This document shows positions 1-11,049 of a DNA stretch of 64,000 nucleotides, in pieces. A model generated the notes under the pieces. It had not been told where the DNA came from and made no database searches. It saw nothing but the letters and a program-made list of their open reading frames with translations. The position numbers and the translations under genes were made by a program. Source of the stretch: Triglochin maritima (lineage: Eukaryota; Streptophyta; Magnoliopsida; Alismatales; Juncaginaceae); NCBI GenBank assembly GCA_963682175.1, contig OY821775.1, positions 8,032,501-8,096,500 on the forward strand. Direction: 5' to 3'. Position 1 is the first letter of the stretch, and each line of letters starts with the position of its first letter.

Positions 1-3000
1 TAAGCTGTGATCCACGTCTATAGCATAGTGAAAAAACGTACCCGTTGGTAGAGATGGTTGGGGCAATAATTGAGTTCAATAAATGTATGGGAATAGAATG
101 CGAAGCCCATATGGTCTCGAAGACGTGTTACAGTGGAATGGATGGCATTGGAGGGTACACTGTTCACCACAGCCACAGTGCTGCTTCCCTCTGCCTCATC
201 ACTGGCATGGTTTGGTCCTTTTTACCACCCAACACCATTCAAGTGTTCCTTCGAAATAACCCATGCATGCCAAAGATTCGAATGTCATATATTATATATC
301 CACCCCTCGTGTGAAAAGACCCCATGCATGTCCTTGTGTGGTTTTGGCATTTCATAAGAAATTAAAGAAACGCCCTCTGGGAAGTAGAGTGCACCCTTAG
401 GTCTTAGAATCGAAATCTCAACCGGATGCTCGGTGTTGGTTATCTCCTATTTGGAACTATAACTTGGATTAAGTGGAGCGGATCTCAAACCATTCTAGGT
501 CATAAAAAATCAAATAAAAAATAAAAAAGTCGGTGCTTAAGATATCAAGATGGTTCTTTAGTTTTTCGAATGTTGTTGAGATTTATAGTGCTTTATATAA
601 GATGTATGGATTAATTTTTATTTTTAAGATAAATTGCACATCGACATCCTACTAAGTTGAATATAAACCCACAACTACTTTGTGTTGGACTTGTAGGAGC
701 CATATGAACAATGTTCGCACTTCGTGTGTGCTTTGTGCTGGGAGGGTTAGCCTTCTCACTCATTATCCTTTAATAAAATTACTAGTACTTCAATAGAAGA
801 AAAAAAACATTAATGAATTAATATAAACTGTATAATACACGCACTGTCATATCTTAGTATAGTTAGATATTTTCTCTCATTCTTGAAAGTTGAGTTGTGA
901 TCTTTGTTCGTTTTTACTCGCCCGCAAACATCCACAAGTTTTTATTATTATTTAAAAGAATCTTAAATTGTTCATTCCAAATAGGGAATAATCGAGCAGA
1001 GTTCGAAGGAATACGAGGTTAACTCAGCTATTAAGAAATAATTAGACTCGCCACTCTTTCGAAACTCAACTCGAGCCAGACATCATAGCTCGAGCCTGAC
1101 TCCGAGCTACTCAGGTAGGCTCACCAGCTCTAAGAGCAGCTCGGCTCGTGGCTCATTAGCTTTGGTGAGCCCAAGCATCCGAAAATATAACACAGAGCAT
1201 GGAGATGACTGATGACTTCAAATAACTGGGTTTTAACTGTCCACCTGAAACACTAGTTGTCCAGTGCATGCACATGGAGATAAGAAGATGGTCACATCCC
1301 AACCGATGGAGTTAGCCAGTGAGAGGACATATAAAGTACTGTTTTAAATCCTAAAACATAAGAGCTATATGTATTGCAGGTGGTCTATAGTATTTGTAGG
1401 GTTTAACACTTTAGCTACGAAAGAGAGAGGGGTTTGAAAGAGATGTACGTATGCCAGCTAGCTCAGGAATCCGTACATTGCTTAAGCAGTATAGGTCAAT
1501 CGGAAGCTTAACACCAAGTCTAACATTGAATGTGAATTGAAGTGTAAAAAAATATGCTATTAAAATATTATCCTTTACATTCAAATTCTTGCAACGAGAT
1601 CACAAATAATTATAATCCTTTGCAAGGTATATTGTTAAAAATTGCAAGGAAAGACCATAAAGTATGACTTTGGTACAACCACAGTTTGTAAGTTAGATTC
1701 TTTCGTACCAATCTGTTTGCACAGATAGCGAGGGATTGAAACCCGGAGATTGTTTCAACACAATTCCCTCGCAATCAGTCTAAAGGAGTTAACGTTAAAT
1801 TGATTAGGCATTTAACTTTTATTGGTTCAATCGCAAAAGAGTCCTAATCTATTGTTTATTTTCAACTAAAAGTAGTCTTAACTGCCCAAGTCAATCTGGG
1901 ACGTCCAATTAAGTTGGACGGTTCAGATCCAACGAATTGGGCCTCTCCGATTCATGAAGAATGGGAAAGGTTCCTACTTCCTAGTCCGCTTAATTTTGCA
2001 TGGAATTTCTTCTCTTCCCACGACAGCAAATTGTAAAAGCTTTTCTTACTTAGAAGACTACCTTTTCGCTTAGAAATTGTTTGATGTGAAGCAAAGCATG
2101 AAATTACTTACTGTACACGTACTCCACGATTATACGAGTTGAAAAATATTGACATCGGTGGTCGATCAGAATATCAGATCTATAAATAGATTTTGAAGTA
2201 GATGGAGACATAAATAAGTTGAATATAATATGAAAATATCGAATTGACATTGGCAGTAAATCATCATTTAAATAACCAAATGAACAACGTAACGATGCCT
2301 TCCCAACTTATCGAAGACACTTTTAAGAAATGAGGTTACCACAATAAAATAAGTATAAAAGATGGTGTAGAGATATGTTATGATTTTTTTTCAAGTATTG
2401 CTGATACTTTCTTGTACATGTCACATATACATATGTGTAAAAGATAGTTACTTTAAAGTAAAGATGAACGTAAAATATAAGATATTGTGTTAATTAAAAA
2501 GGTTACAAGCAATAAAACTTAGACGGAACTTATAAAAGCAAGTAACACATAAAAAATGTAATCCAAGTACTAGGATCTACAACTATGAATTGTAGGCCTT
2601 TAGATATAAACCCCACTTGATTCCCCCCTCCTATCCTCTGTGAAAAGCTCTTCCCACCTTAAGTGTATAGTACATTTTCTTATTTTTATTTAAGGCTATG
2701 TCCAAATATCAAGCCACCTCCCACATGCTCTTACCATTACTTAATCAAAATCTTCTCATCGAAAGACAGTTGCCATGTTACCGGACTTTACCATGCAAAG
2801 TTTTCCATTGCTGCTAACATGCTTGCTCCTCCAATTAACAATGAAATAAATGAATTAACACCAAGGACGACACGATTTGGGTGACAAAAGTGTCTTTACG
2901 TTTTGGGAAAACAAGGGTTTGATGTATTCCATTGTGTAAATTTTATACTTTGAATGAGCTCCGATCTATATTCATGGTTCTTAGTCACTCAAATAATCAA

Positions 3001-3948
3001 ATTAATTACATAATCGATCTGTCATTGTACTTGTATTAGGTTGACGATCTTTCTAGAAAATTATTTCAAGTTTACTTACATGATAAAATTATGCTTTTCC
3101 CAATAATATAATTACACATAAAATGGGAAGAAAATAAATAAGATGCCTTTTTTCAATAAGATAATTAATCACAAATAAACTAAATGGAACAAGAGACGAA
3201 TAAGAGGTTAAGAACTTAAGATGGCCTACATTTAACCATGAAACATACTCTCTCTCTCTATACATGCAGATAGGAACATAAATTTGAACACAGATGTGTA
3301 CCTATTTCTTCCAAAGTTCACCAAAGGTCAAAAAGGAAGAATCAACAGCAGCAGTACGAATTGGTTAGATACGTGAGTTCACACACCCTAGGTCACAAGA
3401 TCAAATCCCAATAAGGTACTTTATTTAATGTTAATGCGTTCCGATAAAAATAGTGTTGGACGACTCCATTGGAACAACCCGTGTGTCCCAAGTGGGGACG
3501 GATGCCGGGAAAGTGGTGCAGATTTAATCTTCACGTGTGGGGCAGAAAGTGGAATATGCCCACAAGTTGGTGGATTGTAATGCATGACATGGGTCACTTT
3601 GAAAAGGATATCTAGCAATGTGTTTCATGAAGTGAAAGGGAATCTGTGGGGTTGAGCAGAAGACATACTGCTGATCTCCAGCTGGTGTTACATCTAAAAT
3701 TGATGCTAGCTTGCTTGCATAGGCTTTATCACCAATGCATGCCAAAGTGGGAGCACCCTCGTCCTTAGGCCTTGACCCCTTCGGGAAGATTTCTATAAGC
3801 CATCACATCACGTTTTAGATCTTTTTTTGCCGAGTAAGCCGGTTTCCCGTGTGTATTATTCACAATTGAAGAGTTACAAAGTGAATGAGGACGCAAAAAA
3901 ACATCGTTACAATCCTTCGTAAGTAAGATAACAGTAAGCTAATATGCA
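1..3948. other. Intergenic DNA without a recognised gene
   Basis: No open frame here resembles a known protein; the frames are short and the sequence is AT-rich. A patch at about 1,040-1,165 is dense in GCTCGAG/GAGCTC-like words (CTCGAGCC, GAGCTC-like steps, CAGCTCGGCTCG), a texture common in decayed plant MITEs, but I cannot find both ends or a target duplication. Nothing else stands out. Confidence 0.5.
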
Positions 3949-4439
3949 CACTATGTAAAGACCATAACCTTGCTTGGTTTAATGGGTGATTAGGAGGGCT
4001 TAATGATGGCTTTGCATGGGAGTTGGGGGAAGAATAGTGGAGGCATGGGCTAGTGGTGTAGGGGGATGGGTTGGGGTGTTGTGTTGGGAGAAAACACCCA
4101 TCTCATCTTCTCTCCCTCTCATTTCTTCTTCTTCTTCAACCTTTCTCCTCTCCATCCATCTCTTCCTCTCCTTCGGTGGCTCGAGTTTTGGTGGTGAAGG
4201 CGTGCGGGGCAAGGGAGTGTTGGGCTTGGTGCGGCGCGAGGAGGAGAGAGCGTGAGGTTGCGGTCCGGAGGCGTTGTCGTTGGAGCTCCGGTGTTCTTCG
4301 TTGTTCTTCGCGAAGAAGGTATGCCAAGTTCTTGCATTAGAGACCTTTTTGCTCACCCAAGTTGGGGTGGAGTTGTGGTCGGTCGCAGGAGGTCGGACAC
4401 CTCGCCGGCGATGAGGAAACGACGTAAAATCCTTGGCTG

Positions 4440-4960
4440 ACGCAAGGTTGTTATCGACCAACGATCGACCGGTCTCCTTCGGGTGGTCGACCAGTTTAGT
4501 GTTTTTCCTGACTTTAACCAACACCAGTCGAACGATGTCTGTGTGGCGGTCGACCGGTCGTGCTTGTGCTGGTGGGTCGGGGTTTGTCTGGGAGTTTTCG
4601 GTCGACCGGGACCCTTGAGCCGTTCGACTGATTGCTTCGTGTTTCGCCTGGACCGAACGTTGACTATCCAAACGGTCGACCGTTCTAGACCTTTAGTCAG
4701 ACCGGAACTTAAGTAAACTTAAATATATGGAATGTTGTTCGACCGTTTGTCGTGTTTTGTTCAATTGGTAGACGACTTAGACTATTAGGTTGACCATGAT
4801 AGTTTTCGGTCGACCGGTTTTAGACCTTTGTTCGACCGTTGGGGATTTAGTTTTGAGCACAGAGTTCGACCGTTGTAGGCATTCGGTCGATTGATTCCTT
4901 TGCGGAAGTGGTCGACCGGTATACCTTTTCTGGTCGACCGTTTGAGCCCAGAACAGAATC
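4440..4960. repeat. Cluster of GGTCGACC palindromes in solo LTR A1
   Basis: About 14 full or half copies of a palindrome whose best form is CGGTCGACCG are spread over 520 bp, at irregular spacing of roughly 20-60 bp. Examples are GCGGTCGACCGG near 4,549, TTCGGTCGACCGGG near 4,599 and AACGGTCGACCGTT near 4,674. Several copies are degraded to TTCGACCG half sites. Between copies the sequence is unrelated, so this is an array of sites and not a simple tandem repeat. Confidence 0.85.
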
Positions 4961-5256
4961 CTAGTCCTAGTGAAGTGTCAACTCTGTCCACGCAAACCCG
5001 TGTCCTCGCTTGGAGCGTGAGCCGGGAGGTAACGGTGGGTACATTGCACGTGCCTGCCCAGGGACCGCCGTGTGGAAGAGTGGGGATACTTGGGACGTGT
5101 CACCTCTGCATTATAGAGGGTGACGTAGTTTGTTCATTGTTTCTCGTGTTAGAGTAGCAGCCTGAGGGATTGCGGATCTCATTGCTTCAGCGGGCACGCA
5201 ACTGTCGTTGGGTGAAGTGACTACCGGCCTGGAGGGCTACGGAGGACGCTGCCCTG

Positions 5257-5265
5257 CTTTTATAG
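5257..5265 (-). promoter_or_regulatory. Putative LTR TATA box
   Basis: On the minus strand the sequence reads CTATAAAAG followed by a GC-rich stretch. The same box is kept at 60,202-60,210 in the second copy of the family, which supports a real promoter element and a minus-strand orientation. Confidence 0.5.
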
Positions 5266-5389
5266 CGGCGGAGTTGGTGTCAGCACGTGGAGCTCATTAA
5301 CCCTACGGACTTCGGTTCGGATCTGTCGATTGTCTGGCCCTTTGTGTGGCGGATATGTTCGACTGGCCTTGATATGCAGTGATTGCACG

Positions 5390-5855
5390 AGCCCGTGCGG
5401 CCTGTGTGGCGGCGGGAGGGCCCCTGTGCGGCCTGTGTGGCGGCAGGGAGGATCGCACGTGGCATGTGTGGTTGCGGCGATGGACTGTCGATGATGTGTT
5501 CCGGCAGATAGCTCGATTGGGCACCTATCGAGTGAGATAATGTGCGGTCTGTGTGGCGTCGGTGATGGACCGACCTGAGCGACGACTCCGTTGGTGTGGT
5601 GGTGGACCACGATGTTTTCAGATCTGATTCTACCTGCGCGGAAGTGCGAACGTCTCCTCACCGATCCCTTGGCTTGTGTAGTCGCGCGTGGGGATGTGTT
5701 ACGTGTTGTCCGCTAGAACGTATGTGCCTACGGTAGGTCTCTACGGAGACCCGATGTTTGGACCGTGCGGCCTGTGTGGCGACGACGATGTTGCTGACCG
5801 TTGGGCCTGTGTGGCAGCGGTGACGGTTGTAGACCGCGAGGCTTGTGTGGTAGCC
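5390..5855. repeat. Interspersed GCGGCCTGTGTGGC repeats in solo LTR A1
   Basis: A 14-20 bp word, best form GTGCGGCCTGTGTGGCGGC, recurs near 5,394, 5,426, 5,541, 5,764 and, diverged, near 5,800 and 5,835. Copies are spaced 30-200 bp apart and sit in GC-rich sequence that contrasts with the AT-rich surroundings. The equivalent part of the second copy (60,330-60,870) has more units, so unit number differs between copies. The function is unknown. Confidence 0.75.
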
Positions 5856-6399
5856 GGAACGATTGCAGGACGGATGTCCGATTTTGCCCTTATGGGAATG
5901 TTGTTTACTGTTTTGTATTTCATGTCATGCTATACTAGTATGATAGTGCATATAGGTGGGCTTGTCATACGGGATTTCCTTATGGAAACTCAGGCATTGT
6001 TGTTATGATTATTTTCAGGACCGCGTTAGGTTCCGGCGGGTGGTGACCGAGGGAGATTGCACAGTATGGGACTGGATCCTGTTGTCTGCCTATTTTAGGT
6101 TGTCGTGATTACATGTATTATGTATTATGATGTAATCACTCTTTTGACAAACTCTTATGTAATATGGTGCACCAGATATATTTGGGTATTTCTTTGAGTA
6201 ATGTCCCCACTCTTGATCCTTGTGGTTCCTTGAGTTTAAAAGGTTTAAATTTTCCGATGTTCGGGGATGTTACACACTAGCTACGAATCTTCTAGTCCTC
6301 TACAATTGTCCGACAAAGACCACACTTCGGACGACCTCCAAGGACTCTCCATATGATCAAAATATGCACAGTAACCCACCCTAACACATGCTTTTGACG

Positions 6400-6960
6400 A
6401 CCAAAGATGTGATCATTTCTCTCTCCAAATCGCCTCGATGGTGGAGGTCTACACCATCTTCACCGTGTAGGAGCTTATCCCTTTCCTACAACTATCCTGG
6501 AGAAGGCGCTCGATGTCCCCCCCAACGCACATCAGGATTCAGAGTCATAGCAAAGACAACAGTAATGGTAGTCCATACCTCACGAGCATAAGGACATCTG
6601 GAAAAAACATGGTCAATAGTTTCCTCCTCTCTCTCGCATAAGACGCATCGTCTATCAAGCATCATCCCACGTCATAGAAGTTTGTCCCTGGTAAGAATTC
6701 CTCGAGCACGAACCTTCCAAGCCGTGAATGAGATGCGATTAATTGAACATTTAAACCACACAAACTTGGACCAGCAGACTTTGGCACTTTTCTCGCGCGG
6801 AAGCTCCCAAGCAGAGTTAAGGGAGAATTGCCTCGTGGATGTCCCTTTCCAAAAAGGAATCATAATCCCATTCATGTATTGGTGCATGTCCACCTTATTG
6901 TGCATGAGGTGGCGAACCCGAAGAATTCCTCTTCATGCCCACGATGCCTTGTGGGGAACA
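6400..6960 (-). pseudogene. LINE (non-LTR retrotransposon) reverse-transcriptase tail, zf-RVT region
   Basis: Read on the minus strand from about 6,905, the frame gives a tract like the C-terminal part of plant L1-type LINE ORF2: a FSLNSAW-like motif, a SFTAWKVRARGILTRDKLL-like stretch, then CVLCEREEETIDHVF followed by a cysteine and AREVW. This is the C-x2-C ... H ... C pattern of the zf-RVT zinc-binding domain. The frame is broken by a stop just after DKLL (near 6,670) and by others further on. No RT catalytic domain, poly-A tail or target duplication was found. I read it as a dead 5'- and 3'-truncated fragment. The match is by motif memory only. Confidence 0.65.
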
Positions 6961-7018
6961 GTGACATGCCAAATCGTTCACGGATACTTGAAATTATCTT
7001 AACTATCTATGTCTTCGC

Positions 7019-7826
7019 TTTACGTTAATGTTATTATATTTTTGAATCATGTCACCCCAATAACTTTTTCGTCATCTTTGTTAACTGATTGAATATTAAA
7101 TTGAGAGTTTTTTGGAACAACCCTAGACAATCTAATAAATTCAAAATGTTGAAAAAATCACCTAACTCATTTAAAATAATATTTATGTCATTTGTCTTTG
7201 TCTCTTTCTTCATTTACTCTCTCATCTTCCTAGCACTCTAATATCTCTCTTACTTATCTAAATTTATTTCTTTTCACTTCTCATTCTCATTCTCTATTCT
7301 TTTTTTCAATCTCCTCTTTCTCATTCTCTTCTCTCTTAATATGTACTTTTTTCTCTCATTTTTTCTTTTTTGTTTTCTCCCTTCTATGTCTCCTTTTCAC
7401 AATGTCATACACTCTCTTTCTTTCGGTCACACATTTTTTACTCTAATTTAATTTATTTTCAATAATTTTAAATATTTTAGTTGTTTTATTTATTTTATTT
7501 AAAAAAAAACGTATAACTATATTTTATTTATTATAAAAATTCAAAAAATTGAAACTAAATTTGGAAAAATAGAGGAGAAAAATTAGAATGGTAGAAAAGA
7601 GGAGAGATGGAGAGGAAGAGAGAGGAGAGGAAATTAAAAGAAAAGGGAAGAGACATAATTTTTATTTCTGAATAAGTTAGGTGATTTTTGCAAAGTTTTG
7701 AATTTATATTAGATTGTCGTAGGATTGTTCCACCAAATTCTCAAATTAATATTCAATCGGTTAACAGAGTAAGACGAAAAATTAACGTAATGTCATGATT
7801 TAAAAACACGGTAGCATTAACGTAAA
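7019..7826. mobile_element. Foldback-type MITE with long terminal inverted repeats
   Basis: The two ends are long imperfect inverted copies of each other. The left begins TTTACGTTAATG and the right ends CATTAACGTAAA. The match runs inward for at least 150 bp, including TTAACTGATTGAATATTAA against its inverse and the ACAATCTAATA and AAAATCACCTAACT words. The inner part continues the symmetry: the left half is a pyrimidine (TCTCTTTCTT) tract and the right half a purine (GAGAGGAAGAG) tract, so most of the 808 bp could fold on itself. No ORF is present. Long-TIR non-autonomous Mutator-like elements look like this, but I could not find a 9-bp target duplication. Confidence 0.75.
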
Positions 7827-7829
7827 CAA

Positions 7830-9299
7830 TCACAATTTCAGTGGCACGACCATAGTTTTTCGAGAAACGATGGTATAAACCCAATTAAGGTACTTTCAAG
7901 CGGCATCCAAGCAAAAACTACTTTTATTTTATTGTGGCACTAATTTAATGGTTGGAGTGTTGAGACAATTATTATGAAAGAATTTTTTAGGCGTGAATTG
8001 TGTTTCTTGATCGATCAGCCTGAATTCTAGTCAAGAAGACACAGTTCATTTGGCCAGATAGCAAATATGAGTCCCCTTGAGTGGAAAATTGGATCTAGAA
8101 TTCGATTGTCAACCTAATTTGTGTATCTGAGGCAAGAGCGAAAGATATCTGATATTTGCTTGAGGTTCACTATGTATAATAGTATAAGGTCTTGTAAATC
8201 TATATAAAGGCATATAATATGAAATCTTAATTTGTCTTTTGTTTTACTTGAAAATTGATAAATTTGATTTGTAGGAAATTATTTATATCTTGTCTGAATC
8301 AAGAAGTTATTCCGAACCATCAACCACGTTGTCTTTATACAAAGCAGACACCTTAATATATGGAAAACCAAGGATCTCTTCCCTTCCTCCTTCAAAATTT
8401 ATCGCAAAAAAAGAAACAATTTGGAAGGAACAATGAACATGAGTTGGATTTCCAACGAAATAGCAAAATAATGAATAATGTTTGCTTCAGAAATACTTCA
8501 ACGATTTGCCCAATATTTAAGGCATCATCCTTGGAAGAAGCTATTAAATTGAATTCCATGAATCTCATAAGTTTGGTACTTTGGTCCCTCCAAAAAATTA
8601 AAAAAACAACAAATTCTCTGTATATACATGTAATTATTCCATCTATCAGGTGACTTTGCTTAGAAATTCAAAAAAGATGCCATTTCAATTACCCAGAACC
8701 ACATCAAAAGATGCACAGAAACAAATGGTACCAACCCATGCAATTAGCGATTCAATAACACAAAAGATCACCAAATTTACGTGGGAATTAGCAAAATAAA
8801 AATCCCTCAAAAGGACATAAAGGTCACGTGATCATTGGGATCAAGATTTCTATGGTTGTATGCACATGCGAGCAATCTCTTCGAGTTCCGCGAGCGCAGA
8901 TCTCGACCATCCATTTGCTCAAACCTCACGTCATCGGGTCTATGTGTACGGACCCCACGCATTAGTGCTAGTTAAACAATACATATACTTTATTCCGTTT
9001 TTTTCGCTTAGTTGTACCATCAAATCATCAATAGGCTAAAGCGAAATATCTAGGTGTACACTCGTTTGACAACTGTTGTCGTTACCTCCTGATCCATCAC
9101 GGAGTAGGTTTTATTAGTTGATAGTTAATATTATTGTTAGTTCCTAATTACCATTATTCTTGATCTCGTGTATCCACCTTACTTACCCCTGATTTTATAT
9201 TTTCCCTCTCTCCTTCGCACCAAAACCCCACACACCTGACACCTCAACGACATCCCACCACCCAACCCCTTTTCCCAACCCAATCCCCCACGAAACCGT
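7830..9299. other. Intergenic DNA, nothing recognised
   Basis: AT-rich sequence without a convincing coding frame, repeat boundary or RNA gene. A 97-codon frame at 8,360-8,653 has low-complexity, AT-driven composition and resembles nothing I know. Confidence 0.5.
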
Positions 9300-9941
9300 G
9301 ACCATAAATAATCATGCTCGGGTTACCTTCACACATCCTGCTCTCTCTCTACAACGTCAGATTCTCTCTCTGTCACGTCAGCTCGCCCAACCCACAAAAA
9401 ATCATTTAACCACACCCGGGCTACCTCCAACCGGTCCGGGTTTCGGTCTGGACCTTGACACAAGTTCGGGATTCGGTCTGGTCCAGTCCGAACTCGGTCC
9501 AAAACCCAAAATTCCCCACAAAATTCCGGTCCATTTTGGGTTCGGTCAGGACAGAATATGACCGGTCTGGTCTTCGATCCGGACCCCGGAGAGCATCCGA
9601 GTCCGATTCAGGTCCAGACCGATGCTCAACCCTACATTCTCTCTCATCCACGCCATTTGGAAATCAATCTTGGGTAAAATATATAAAAAAATTCACAAAA
9701 AAATCTACAAAATCAAAATAAATAAAAAACATATTTCCAGAAAAAAAAATCTGGAAAACAATTTAAAACGAATTTATAATAAATTTATAAACTTTTTCAA
9801 CAAATAACAAAAAAAATCGGTCCAATGGGGAAGGACACGTGCCCCCATCCAACAGGGTGCCCTGGCACCTGCCCGGGAGCTCCAGCGCCCGCCCGACCCA
9901 ATGCCATTAAGGTTTGGGCGCCCGACCCGTTAACGCTGCTC
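9300..9941. mobile_element. Harbinger-type MITE (diverged)
   Basis: The right end, read inward on the minus strand, is GAGCAGCGTTAACGGGTCGG, close to the terminal repeat of the Harbinger element at 51,654-56,029. The left end GACCATAAATAATCATGC resembles the left end of the MITE at 33,416, and both continue through CGGGTTACC and a TGCTCTCTCTCT tract. TTA follows the right end, but the left flank does not match it, so the left boundary is uncertain. The interior carries GGTC(T/C)GG-rich words and then an A-rich run. Confidence 0.5.
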
Positions 9942-9944
9942 TTA

Positions 9945-10526
9945 ATTAAGCACATAAAACCTTAATCCAACGCATTAGTGGAAGAGATCTCCATACGTCA
10001 TCTTTGATCTCCAACGACGGAAGAGAAGTAAGAAGTTGGTCATTGAGATGCATAAGTGATGTGAAATGGTGCCAAACGGATGGAGGTGATGTGAAATGGT
10101 GCCAAACAGAGCACATTTGGATACTAGGATTCCGATTCGGATCAAGTCATTCCCTGAGGAGGCGAGCATGTTCTCGAACTTTGGTCAGAGAAGTATTGAG
10201 TGGGGTAGGAAGATATCTTGAGGTCGGGAGAATAATATTTTGGATAACAACTTACGAAAGAAAAAAAATGTATTGCGAAAATTTATCCTAGTTGGAGAAG
10301 GTGAGAAGAAACGACGGGAAATATTAGGGTGGGCGGATGGAAAACATCCAACTATGTGATGGATTGGGAGACGACGTCACAGTTGCCAAACAGAGGTGTG
10401 TCGAGATAAATATTTTCTGATGCTTTAGTGTACCATGACAAATTCTACACTCGCATGTGCAAAAATTTATATGGCCTTCTTTTATGTGCACCCAAACATA
10501 AAACCTTTTTTATCACCGCAATCTCT
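9945..10526. other. Intergenic DNA between two MITEs
   Basis: No gene is recognised. A direct repeat of about 25 bp (GATGTGAAATGGTGCCAAAC) occurs at about 10,058 and 10,088. The open frames across it do not look like protein. Confidence 0.45.
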
Positions 10527-10529
10527 TTA

Positions 10530-10838
10530 GATCGTCATTAATCATGACCCGAACGACCTGGTCATGAGCTTTCTCTCTCTTCCACATCGGTTTTTTCTCT
10601 TCCCAACTCACTTTTGTCTCTTTCCTACACTATTAACATCTTAACCACTACCCACCACAACTTGGCTCTCATCCACATCATTTCGGGATTTATCTTGAAA
10701 AAAAATAATCTAAAAAAATCAAAACGAAAACAAACGTATGAAAAAAAATGAAAAATCAATAAAAAATCAGACGACCGGGTCGACGACCAGGTCATCCAGG
10801 TGCATGGGGGGGGGGGCACGACACTGTTAATGTTGCTC
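10530..10838. mobile_element. Harbinger-type MITE, 309 bp
   Basis: The left end GATCGTCATTAATCATGACC and the right end, read inward, GAGCAACATTAACAGTGTCG are imperfect inverted repeats matching the ends of the Harbinger element at 51,654. A 3-bp TTA duplication flanks it (10,527-10,529 and 10,839-10,841), the length and sequence expected of PIF/Harbinger insertion. It has no coding capacity. A run of 11 G lies near its right end. Confidence 0.75.
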
Positions 10839-11049
10839 TTAGACTCGTTTGCGGTGCATGGAAGGAAGTGCAAATCAAGGTAGGAGAATACTGAAAGGAA
10901 TGTGTTCTAAAAGTTTTACTTTTATATGTCAATTATTATGAATTGAATGTACAAACATTTTTTTCCTTGATTATAATATTCGTCTTTTGGAAGTGTTAAG
11001 GAAGAGGTGTTTGGTCTTTAACCGTAGAGCTCTAAAAGATAATGGTTTA

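Larger units (their letters stand above)
3954..6274 (-). mobile_element. Solo LTR, family A copy 1 (probably Ty3/Gypsy)
   Basis: The element begins TGTAAAGACC and ends GGATGTTACA. It is flanked by a perfect 5-bp target duplication CACTA (3,949-3,953 and 6,275-6,279). No internal region, PBS or second LTR lies beside it, so it is a solo LTR left by LTR-LTR recombination. It is 2,321 bp long. A second copy of the same family lies at 57,402-61,291. Read on the minus strand it starts TGTAACATCCCCGAACA, typical of many plant Gypsy (Tekay/Del-type) LTRs, and has a TATA box CTATAAAAG (5,257-5,265). The minus orientation and Gypsy assignment rest on those two points only. It contains a CGGTCGACCG palindrome cluster and a GCGGCCTGTGTGGC repeat cluster. 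Open frames inside it, up to 223 codons, resemble no protein. Confidence 0.9.

Noticed and set aside
4000..4671. 223-codon minus-strand frame as a proline/arginine-rich protein
   Set aside because: It lies wholly inside a solo LTR, is not preserved in the second copy, and its composition follows CT-rich and GC-rich DNA.
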